Below, piece after piece: positions 1 to 5,013 of a DNA stretch of 5,569 nt. Every line of letters begins with the position of its first letter. Within the stretch, counting starts at the first letter, position 1. The stretch is taken from positions 1 to 5,569 of the forward strand of contig JAFLDC010000198.1 of NCBI GenBank assembly GCA_017302775.1. Reading direction: 5' to 3'. Position numbers and translations under genes: made by a program. The stretch is from Sphingomonadales bacterium. Its GTDB lineage: Bacteria > Pseudomonadota > Alphaproteobacteria > Sphingomonadales > Sphingomonadaceae. The notes below the pieces were generated by a model, which ran no database searches, was not told where the DNA came from, and saw only the letters and a list, made by a program, of their open reading frames with translations.

Positions 1-394
1 AACGGGTCTGCTTGATATCGCGGACGTCAGTCACGTCGGCCCGGCCATAGCGCTGGGCGGCATAACGTTCGGTCGCCTGGACACATTGGGCAATCGCCTG
101 GCGCGGGTTCTGCCGATAGCCATAGCCGCCACGGTATCCGGCGCGATCGTAGCGGTAGTCGTCACCACGATAGTAGCCATCATCATAGCGATAGTCACCG
201 CGATAACCGCGATCATTGTTGCTGGAGGCCGAGGCAATAGCTGCAATCCCGCCGATGATCAGCGCACCGGCGATCACTTCACCAGCGCTGATGCCATCGC
301 GGTCGCGATTGTCAGCGAAAGCGGGGGTCGCCGAAGAGATTGCCATCGCGCCCGCCGCGATGGTCCCGACAAGTGCTTTGGACATGGTCTTCAT
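1..394 (-). CDS. Small secreted protein, partial (C-terminus beyond left edge)
   Basis: The reading frame starts with ATG at 394 and stays open to the left edge, giving 131 residues. Residues 1-27 form a Sec signal peptide: MKTMSK, a hydrophobic core, then a TPAFA motif with probable cleavage before DNRD. Residues 34-58 are a small-residue hydrophobic stretch (GEVIAGALIIGGIAAIAS) resembling a glycine-zipper segment. Residues 61-94 are rich in Tyr, Arg, Gly and Asp. From about residue 96 an ordered part begins (NPRQAIAQCVQATERYAAQRYG, then VTDVRDIKQTR) with one Cys at 104. Proteins of this layout are, from memory, common unnamed envelope proteins of Sphingomonadales; no function is known to me. 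An AAGGA motif 8 nt upstream supports ATG 394 over the ATG at 385. It is transcribed divergently from the desaturase gene. Location is probably periplasmic or membrane-associated (inference). Confidence 0.82.
   Translation of the reverse strand, partial: MKTMSKALVGTIAAGAMAISSATPAFADNRDRDGISAGEVIAGALIIGGIAAIASASSNNDRGYRGDYRYDDGYYRGDDYRYDRAGYRGGYGYRQNPRQAIAQCVQATERYAAQRYGRADVTDVRDIKQTR
113..214 (-). repeat. Tyr/Arg/Gly/Asp-rich low-complexity coding segment
   Basis: This stretch encodes residues 61-94 of the secreted protein. It is made of degenerate units such as GYRGDYRYDDG, YYRGDDYRYD and GYRGGYGYR. At DNA level it shows imperfect repeats of GATAGC/GCGATAGTC type. It probably forms a disordered linker between the hydrophobic segment and the ordered C-terminal part. 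Such tracts can vary in length between strains. Confidence 0.7.
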
Positions 395-402
395 GGCTTC
401 GT

Positions 403-407
403 TCCTT
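403..407 (-). promoter_or_regulatory. Ribosome binding site of the secreted-protein gene
   Basis: AAGGA on the minus strand lies 8 nt before the ATG at 394. The spacing is ideal for that ATG and too long (17 nt) for the second in-frame ATG at 385, so it decides the start. Confidence 0.7.
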
Positions 408-470
408 AACCGGCCTGGATGGGAATATCCGGGCATGAAGGGGTTCTACCGATTCGCCCGTGGCGCGAAG

Positions 471-498
471 CTGAACCCGGCTGTTAGCCGACGTTCAG
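471..498. other. Strong two-part inverted repeat (hairpin) in the divergent intergenic region
   Basis: Outer arms CTGAAC (471-476) and GTTCAG (493-498) flank inner arms CGGCT (478-482) and AGCCG (486-490), with a GTT loop and a 1x2 internal mismatch. That gives 11 possible base pairs in 28 nt. It lies 77-104 nt before the secreted-protein start and 69 nt before the desaturase start. It could be a protein-binding palindrome or a structure in the 5' leader of the minus-strand gene. It is unlikely to be a gene-end terminator, because genes on both sides point away from it. Confidence 0.55.
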
Positions 499-511
499 GT
501 TTGTGGTCATT

Positions 512-542
512 TTTATGAACGATCGTTTTAGGCACTCGTTAA
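512..542 (-). promoter_or_regulatory. Candidate CtrA-type box and promoter for the secreted-protein gene
   Basis: On the minus strand, TTAA-N7-CTAA spans 542-528, a 7 of 8 match to the alphaproteobacterial CtrA consensus TTAA-N7-TTAA. Ten nt further on is CATAAA (517-512), a plausible -10 element, so the box would overlap the -35 position as in CtrA-activated promoters. A perfect palindrome AACGATCGTT (518-527) fills the space between them. On the plus strand the same box ends 24 nt before the desaturase start and could affect that gene. This is a motif match only. Confidence 0.3.
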
Positions 543-566
543 GCACAAAGCCTTAGGGTTTCCGCC

Positions 567-1301
567 ATGTTGCAAGCCGTCGCCATGCTGTCCGGGCCGA
601 TTTTCGCCCTGATTCTGATCCTTGCAGAGCGCCGTATTGGTGCGCCGCAAACCGATTGGCGGATCAATCTGCAATCATGGCTGCTGCGGATCGTGGGGGC
701 CTTTACGGTCTATGGCGCGGTGCAGGCATGGTCTGGTCCCGCGTTGATTGACGGTGCGGAACTTCCGATTTGGGCTGCGGTGCTGATCTATGTGCTGGTC
801 TATGACCTGGCCGAATATCTGTTCCACCGGATGCAACACCGCATCCCGGTGCTGTGGGCGATGCACTCGCTCCACCATTCCGATCCCAACATGTCGGTGC
901 TGACCACCAATCGTCATTTCTGGGCCGATCCGCTGTTCAAATCGATCACCGTGCTGTCCGCCGCGGCCTTGATCATTTCACCCACGCCGACCGCGCTGGC
1001 GGTTTATGGGGCGATCGGGCTGTGGAATTTCGTGACGCATTCCCAGCTGCCGATCAATCTTGGCCGCTGGTCATGGGTGATCAACACCCCGGCCTATCAC
1101 CGCCGCCACCATTCCGCACTGCCCGAACACTATGACAGCAACTTTGCCGCGATCCTGCCGATCTGGGATGTGCTGTTCGGGGATTACCACCGGCCTGATG
1201 GCTTTCCGCCGACCGGCTACACAACCCGTCCCACGGGCCTGCGCGAACAATTGCTCTGGCCGCTCTATCACCGCCGGGTCGATGCCGCGCGGGCCGAGTG
1301 A
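567..1301 (+). CDS. Sterol desaturase / fatty acid hydroxylase family membrane protein
   Basis: This 244-residue protein belongs to the fatty-acid hydroxylase superfamily (PF04116), membrane enzymes that use a di-iron centre held by histidines to hydroxylate or desaturate lipids with O2. All three histidine boxes are present: HRMQH (87-91), HSLHH (100-104) and HRRHH (178-182). An extra His158 (WNFVTHS) and His188 (EHYDSNF) also match the family pattern. Hydrophobic segments lie near residues 5-20, 36-54, 66-82 and 126-155, so it should be an inner-membrane protein with the boxes facing the cytoplasm. The length fits bacterial members. ATG 567 has a modest AGGG 8 nt upstream; ATG 585 is a weaker alternative. 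The substrate cannot be read from sequence: sterol-like, hopanoid, fatty acid or carotenoid are all possible. It is monocistronic and convergent with the DUF2855 gene. Confidence 0.9.
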   Translation: MLQAVAMLSGPIFALILILAERRIGAPQTDWRINLQSWLLRIVGAFTVYGAVQAWSGPALIDGAELPIWAAVLIYVLVYDLAEYLFHRMQHRIPVLWAMHSLHHSDPNMSVLTTNRHFWADPLFKSITVLSAAALIISPTPTALAVYGAIGLWNFVTHSQLPINLGRWSWVINTPAYHRRHHSALPEHYDSNFAAILPIWDVLFGDYHRPDGFPPTGYTTRPTGLREQLLWPLYHRRVDAARAE

Positions 1302-1316
1302 TCAGGGCCGGATCAC
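1298..1316. other. Inverted repeat over the abutting convergent stop codons
   Basis: TGATCA at 1299-1304 holds both stops: TGA of the desaturase on the plus strand and TGA of the DUF2855 gene on the minus strand, with no base between them. GTGATC (1298-1303) and GATCAC (1311-1316) can form a 6-bp stem with a 7-nt loop in either transcript. There is no T-tract, so it is at best a weak bidirectional terminator or a 3'-end structure. Confidence 0.4.
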
Positions 1317-2378
1317 GATCCCGCTCGCCGGATCGCCCTGCCCACCCAGAATAGCGGCAAATGCTTCCTGAGCAGCCACCAGCCCCTTGCGCTCATCAAC
1401 CCGCACGGCATCGCCCGCTTCACCGATAAAGCGCTGCCAGCTTGCCGCGACGGCCTCACCAAACGCCTTTGGTCCCTGCTCCTTGATCGCCGCCACGGCG
1501 TGATCGGGCGCGAAAAACAGGGTCGGGACCGGACCCGGGATCGGTCCGTTGTCCTGCCCGAATCCGGCGCCGACATGCGTCGCGCCGACGGTGCAGGAAT
1601 ATTTGAGGTGATCGCCCAGTGCGGTGTGGATGGCATGGAGGTTGCGGGCGTTGCCGGCGAAATCGACCGATACGGAAGGCAGTTGCGGAAGATCGGTGAT
1701 TTGATCGTAAGCCAGCACTTCGTCATAAAAGCCGCTGCCGCGCACGAACGCGGCGTTACCCGCCGAGGTCAGCCCGATCCGGCGAATGTGCGGGGAACGG
1801 TCCCGCGCCACGCTGGCCAGCGCCAGCGCGGTCTTGGACGAGGCCGAGGTAATCACCACGGCCTCCGCCCCGAACCAGCTTTCCCGGCGGAACATCGATT
1901 CGATCAGGAATCCGGTCTTGAACAAGGGGCCAAAGATCATCCGCTCTGCCTCTCTGGCCGGATCGTGTTCGGGATCGGCGGTCAGGCGGCTGTACTGGTT
2001 ATAGATCGGGCTCATCGGCTGGCGATGCGCTGCCATGTCGGTAAAACCGCCAGCCGAGATCTGCCCCGGCAGCACGTCCAGATGCTCGGCCATCGGCAGG
2101 TAGCCATAGACCCGCTCACCCACTGCGATCTCGCCGCTGCGCGATTCCACGACTACGGCATGGCCCCACATCGGCACCACACCCCAGTCGCCTTCCCCGG
2201 GGAAGAAATTCCAATAGCCAAAGGCATCACCCGCCACCGCATAGGTCACGTTGTTGGCGGTAACAGAGAAGCTTTCGACCCTCAGCCGCACCTCGTCCTC
2301 ACCCAGTGTGGGCAGCGCAGCATCGACTATACGGGTTTGGGTAAGCGCGTCGCGCTTTACCTGGACTGTGCGGCTCAT
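1302..2378 (-). CDS. DUF2855 family protein, MDR (quinone reductase)-like
   Basis: This 358-residue protein is recognised as DUF2855 (PF11017), an uncharacterised family distantly related to medium-chain dehydrogenases/reductases. The N-terminal part (residues 25-50, LGEDEVRLRVESFSVTANN) resembles the GroES-like opening of quinone oxidoreductases. The segment WNFFPGEGDWGVVPMWGHA (56-74) is typical of the family. AVVITSASSKTALALA (173-188) sits where the Rossmann nucleotide-binding turn is expected, but lacks the usual GxGxxG. VSVDFAGN (236-243) follows as a later Rossmann-like strand. There is no signal peptide, so it is probably a soluble cytoplasmic protein. No catalytic activity is established, to my knowledge. 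GGAG overlaps the end of the ykgJ-type gene and lies 9 nt before ATG 2378, which points to translational coupling. It is the last gene of the apparent dnaN transcript and converges on the desaturase gene. Confidence 0.85.
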   Translation of the reverse strand: MSRTVQVKRDALTQTRIVDAALPTLGEDEVRLRVESFSVTANNVTYAVAGDAFGYWNFFPGEGDWGVVPMWGHAVVVESRSGEIAVGERVYGYLPMAEHLDVLPGQISAGGFTDMAAHRQPMSPIYNQYSRLTADPEHDPAREAERMIFGPLFKTGFLIESMFRRESWFGAEAVVITSASSKTALALASVARDRSPHIRRIGLTSAGNAAFVRGSGFYDEVLAYDQITDLPQLPSVSVDFAGNARNLHAIHTALGDHLKYSCTVGATHVGAGFGQDNGPIPGPVPTLFFAPDHAVAAIKEQGPKAFGEAVAASWQRFIGEAGDAVRVDERKGLVAAQEAFAAILGGQGDPASGIVIRP

Positions 2379-2385
2379 GGTCCGT

Positions 2386-2394
2386 TACTCCTCA
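2386..2394 (-). promoter_or_regulatory. Shine-Dalgarno fused to the upstream stop codon
   Basis: Reading the minus strand, the stop TGA (2394-2392) of the cysteine-cluster gene runs straight into GGAG (2391-2388), forming TGAGGAGTA. This leaves 9 nt to the ATG at 2378. A ribosome ending on the upstream gene would sit on the site, so translation of the two genes is probably coupled. Confidence 0.65.
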
Positions 2395-2949
2395 TCCCAG
2401 CGGCACGGTGGTACCGCCGTCCGCCATTCTTGGGTCATTCTTGTGCACCTTCGCCGCGCCCCAGATACCATCGGGGCGGCGGCCGGTGACGACCACTTCG
2501 TCTTCGCCTACCACGCCCAGTTCAACCTCGCGGGCCGGCACCAGCGCGGTCACCTTGTTGCCCACGGTGACCAGAACCTGGCGGTTCTCCTGAAACGCCA
2601 GCACCGCCAATGCCTTGATATCGTTGTACCATGGCTGTTCGCGCCAGCGTCCCGGCGCGCCGGGATCGACCGTGAAGTTGATCCGAAAACCCAATTCGCT
2701 GACCACCACGATCCGCGACTTGGCCGGGTGCCAGTGATCGGGCACGGCATCCCACAGCAGATAGCCGCACAGGAATTCACGGCAGCGTTCCGGCCGCTCG
2801 GCATAGATCGTACAGCCCTGCCCCACGGCGCAGTGGCGGCACCATTCCCCCTTGCCGCTGTCAGTTTCGGGAACCTTCAGAACCTTGCAGCACAGCGTAC
2901 AAGATCCGCAGCTGCGCCCCTTGATGATGGGGGGTTCCCCGCCCGTCAC
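2392..2949 (-). CDS. YkgJ-family cysteine cluster protein
   Basis: This 185-residue protein carries the CxxCxxCC signature of the YkgJ/UPF0153 family (PF03692), thought to bind zinc or an Fe-S cluster; its cellular role is not settled. Cysteines are at 14, 17, 20 and 21 (CGSCTLCC), 37 and 40 (CRHC), 46 (GCTIY), 56 (RPERCREF) and 61. CTIYAERPERCREF is the second conserved block. The second half (about 80-185) has no cysteines and looks like a mixed beta-rich domain unknown to me. The start is GTG at 2949. It is the only sensible choice, because the frame is closed four codons upstream by the dnaN TAA and no later start keeps the first cysteine block. No clear Shine-Dalgarno is visible, so translation may rely on ribosomes finishing dnaN. 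It lies 12 bp after dnaN and 13 bp before the DUF2855 gene. Confidence 0.88.
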   Translation of the reverse strand: MTGGEPPIIKGRSCGSCTLCCKVLKVPETDSGKGEWCRHCAVGQGCTIYAERPERCREFLCGYLLWDAVPDHWHPAKSRIVVVSELGFRINFTVDPGAPGRWREQPWYNDIKALAVLAFQENRQVLVTVGNKVTALVPAREVELGVVGEDEVVVTGRRPDGIWGAAKVHKNDPRMADGGTTVPLG

Positions 2950-2961
2950 ACGGCCAACCGC

Positions 2962-4080
2962 TTAAACGCGCATCGGCATCAGCACGTAAAGCGCGGGGCT
3001 CTTCTCGTCCTGCCGGATCAGCGTGGGCGCCCCGGCATCAGCCAGATGCAATTCCACCGAATCGCCTTCTATCTGTGCCAGAATGTCTTTGAGGTACGTG
3101 GCGTTGAAACCGATTTCGAACCCGGCAGAGGTATAGGCGGCGGGCACTTCTTCCGATGCGGTGCCATTGTCGGGCGAAGTAACCGATAGCGTGACCTTGT
3201 CATTGTCGAGCGCCATTTTGACCGCGCGGGTTTTTTCGGTGGCGATCGTCGCCACACGGTCAACCCCCTGCCAGAAGCTCTTGGGATCGAGCTTGAGCAG
3301 CTTGTCATTCCCGGTCGGGATCACGCGGCTGTAATCGGGGAACGTGCCGTCGATCAGCTTGCTGGTCAGCACCACGCCGCTTTCCCCGCCCAGGGTGAAG
3401 CGGATCTTGCTGGCCGACAGATCAATCAGCACCTTGGCATCCAGCGCTTCGTCCAGCAGCTTGCGCAGTTCTGCCACGCATTTGCGCGGCACGATGACAT
3501 CCGGCATGCCTTCTGCGCCATCGGGCCGGGCAATGGTGAACCGCGCCAGGCGGTGACCATCGGTGGCGGCAGCGCGCAGTTCCTCATCGGTAACGTGAAT
3601 GAAGATGCCGTTGAGGTAATAACGCGTTTCTTCGGTGCTGATCGCAAAGCGGGTGCGATCGATCAGCTGCGCGAGGGTGGCAGCGGGCAGTTCAAAACTG
3701 GTCGGCAGATCGCCTTCGACGATCACGGGGAAATCGTCCCGCGGCAGGGTCGGCAGGCTGAACCGGCTGCGTCCGGCCTTCACCGTCATGCGGTTATCGG
3801 CGGCTTCGAGCGACACCTGGCTGCCATCGGGCAGTTTGCGCGCAATATCGAACAGCAGGTGCGCCGAAACGGTGATCGCGCCGGGTATCTCGACCGATAC
3901 CGCGCCCATGCTTTCCACCACCTGCAGATCAAGGTCGGTTGCCATGACTTTCAGCGTACCGTCACCGGCCGCTTCGATCAGCACGTTCGACAGGATCGGA
4001 ATGGTATTGCGCCGCTCGACAACGGACTGGACGTGCGACAGGCACTTGAGAAGCGTCGCGCGTTCGATGGTGGCCTTCAT
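2962..4080 (-). CDS. dnaN: DNA polymerase III subunit beta (sliding clamp)
   Basis: This encodes the ring-shaped homodimeric clamp that tethers DNA polymerase III and other replication and repair proteins to DNA. It has 372 residues, close to the 366 of E. coli, in three similar domains at about 1-120, 128-250 and 252-372. Recognisable blocks are RRNTIPILSNV (23-33), ATDLDLQV (47-54), TRYYLNGI (152-159), ATDGHRLA (172-179), GTFPDYSRVIP (245-255) and the C-terminal YVLMPMRV, whose MPMR belongs to the pocket that binds clamp-interacting peptides. ATG 4080 gives the conserved MKATIERATLL start; an upstream TTG at 4110 would add ten unconserved residues. AGGGGG lies 13 nt before the ATG, a rather long spacing. 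No dnaA or recF is adjacent. It is the first gene of an apparent dnaN-ykgJ-DUF2855 transcript, about 166 bp downstream of fabG. Confidence 0.98.
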   Translation of the reverse strand: MKATIERATLLKCLSHVQSVVERRNTIPILSNVLIEAAGDGTLKVMATDLDLQVVESMGAVSVEIPGAITVSAHLLFDIARKLPDGSQVSLEAADNRMTVKAGRSRFSLPTLPRDDFPVIVEGDLPTSFELPAATLAQLIDRTRFAISTEETRYYLNGIFIHVTDEELRAAATDGHRLARFTIARPDGAEGMPDVIVPRKCVAELRKLLDEALDAKVLIDLSASKIRFTLGGESGVVLTSKLIDGTFPDYSRVIPTGNDKLLKLDPKSFWQGVDRVATIATEKTRAVKMALDNDKVTLSVTSPDNGTASEEVPAAYTSAGFEIGFNATYLKDILAQIEGDSVELHLADAGAPTLIRQDEKSPALYVLMPMRV

Positions 4081-4091
4081 GGTACGATCGT

Positions 4092-4214
4092 ATCCCCCTG
4101 GGGCGCGCAAACGGGAATCCCCACGCGCGCCTTGGTTTGCGGTCGATATTCCTTACCTGACAGGGCCCCGTCGGCAAGCGCGAAGCGGGGATTCGCCGCC
4201 TAACTTGGGGATAA
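4092..4214. repeat. Four GGGGAT motifs in inverted order, one within a DnaA-box-like 9-mer
   Basis: GGGGAT occurs four times between fabG and dnaN: on the minus strand at 4092-4097 and 4117-4122, and on the plus strand at 4187-4192 and 4207-4212. The last lies in TTATCCCCA (minus strand, 4214-4206), one mismatch from the DnaA box TTATCCACA. Two GANTC sites (4115-4119 and 4190-4194), the target of the alphaproteobacterial methylase CcrM, overlap the middle two copies. Binding by DnaA or another regulator is unproven. Confidence 0.35.
4102..4141 (-). promoter_or_regulatory. dnaN: Overlapping alternative stems in the dnaN leader
   Basis: Two inverted repeats overlap just upstream of dnaN. GGCGCGC (4102-4108) pairs with GCGCGCC (4125-4131) around a 16-nt loop. 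CGCAAAC (4106-4112) pairs with GTTTGCG (4135-4141) around 22 nt. They share bases 4106-4108, so they cannot form fully at the same time. The first stem ends directly before the CCAGGGGG that holds the putative ribosome binding site. No U-tract follows, so this is not an intrinsic terminator. A role in controlling dnaN translation is inference. Confidence 0.35.
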
Positions 4215-4246
4215 ATCCGGGGTTTGCCCTGTCCAGGCCGATACAA

Positions 4247-4999
4247 TCAGGAGATCATCGCCATGCCACCGTTGACGTGCAGCGTCTGCCCGGTGATGTA
4301 ACCGGCCTCGCGGCTGGCCAGATAGGCAACTGCGGCGCCGATATCCTCGCCCTCGCCCATCCGGCCCATCGGGATCCGGGCATTGAGCGCGTCCTTCTGG
4401 GCATCAGGCAGCACATCCGTCATCGCGGTGCGGATGAACCCGGGCGCAACGCAGTTGACCGTGATCCCACGGCTGGCGACTTCCTGACCGAGCGATTTCG
4501 ACATGCCGACCAGCCCGGCCTTGGCGGCGGCATAGTTGACCTGGCCCGGGTTGCCGGTTGTCCCAACTACCGAGGTAATGGTGATGATCCGCCCGTGACG
4601 GGCCTTCATCATCGGCTTGCAGGCGGCGCGCATCAGGCGGAAGGCGGCTTCCAGATTGACCCGGATCACCCCGTCCCATTCGTCGTCTTTCATCCGCATC
4701 GCCAGGTTGTCCCGCGTGATCCCGGCATTGTTGACCAGAATATCGATCTTGCCCAGCGTATCGACCGTGGCGGGCACCAGATGCTCGACCTGCTCGGAAT
4801 TGGAGAGATCGCACGTGATCTCGACATGGTCGTGACCATAGGTGTCGTTCAGCTCTTCGCGAAAGGCGCGGAGCTTGCCCGGATTGGTCCCCGACAGCGC
4901 CAGCCGCGCGCCTTGCCGCGCCAGGGCATGACTGATGGCCGAACCGATCCCCCCGGCGGCGCCGGTAACAAGGGCGGTCATTCCCGAAAGGTCGAACAT
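4247..4999 (-). CDS. fabG: 3-oxoacyl-[acyl-carrier-protein] reductase
   Basis: FabG is the NADPH-dependent enzyme that reduces 3-oxoacyl-ACP to 3-hydroxyacyl-ACP in each round of type II fatty-acid synthesis, in the cytoplasm. The 250-residue product is a classical short-chain dehydrogenase: TGAAGGIG cofactor-binding turn (12-19), NNAG (90-93), and the catalytic set Asn115, Ser143, Tyr156 and Lys160 (YAAAK), followed by APGFIRTAM (185-193) and the family ending GQTLHVNGGMAM. VNNAGITRDNL (89-99) is characteristic of FabG as opposed to other SDRs. ATG 4999 (MFDLSGM) matches the usual start. ATG 5011 would add four residues (MEHR) and has a better-placed AAGGGG, so it cannot be excluded. It follows fabD by 14 bp with no terminator between them, as in a fab operon. 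acpP, often next in such operons, is not here. Confidence 0.96.
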   Translation of the reverse strand: MFDLSGMTALVTGAAGGIGSAISHALARQGARLALSGTNPGKLRAFREELNDTYGHDHVEITCDLSNSEQVEHLVPATVDTLGKIDILVNNAGITRDNLAMRMKDDEWDGVIRVNLEAAFRLMRAACKPMMKARHGRIITITSVVGTTGNPGQVNYAAAKAGLVGMSKSLGQEVASRGITVNCVAPGFIRTAMTDVLPDAQKDALNARIPMGRMGEGEDIGAAVAYLASREAGYITGQTLHVNGGMAMIS

Positions 5000-5013
5000 G
5001 CGGTGTTCCATTC

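Larger units (their letters stand above)
4081..4246. other. Intergenic region between fabG and dnaN
   Basis: These 166 bp should hold the dnaN promoter. I see no good -35/-10 pair; CTTGCC (4178-4173 minus) and AATATC further on are weak candidates. Besides the leader stems and GGGGAT motifs there is a near-palindrome with a GGGCCC core (4159-4172), CCCCG/CGGGG arms (4166-4170 and 4186-4190) and a GCGAA/TTCGC hairpin (4180-4196). None is followed by a T-run on the minus strand, so no intrinsic terminator for fabG is evident. Confidence 0.5.

Noticed and set aside
113..214. Repeated short DNA units that could suggest a CRISPR or tandem array
   Set aside because: The units are irregular and in frame within a coding sequence, and there are no spacers of constant length.
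86..409. Plus-strand frame with a hydrophobic Val/Ile/Ala repeat
   Set aside because: It mirrors the Tyr/Arg/Gly/Asp-rich repeat of the minus-strand secreted gene. The apparent membrane segment is an artefact of reading that repeat antisense.
471..498. Hairpin as an intrinsic terminator
   Set aside because: Neither neighbouring gene is transcribed into it to end there, and no T-run follows immediately on either strand.
1500..2489. Open frame of 329 codons on the plus strand
   Set aside because: It is antisense to the DUF2855 gene, matches no family I know, and is His/Arg/Gly/Pro-rich as expected for a shadow frame of a GC-rich gene.
2251..3189. Open frame of 312 codons on the plus strand
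   Set aside because: It runs antisense across three real genes (DUF2855, ykgJ-type, dnaN) and shows no domain or motif.
4081..4110. Upstream TTG start for dnaN at 4110
   Set aside because: It adds ten residues absent from known DnaN proteins; ATG 4080 gives the conserved N-terminus.
4159..4196. GC-rich inverted repeats as a fabG terminator
   Set aside because: The stems are short or imperfect, and no T-run follows on the minus strand.
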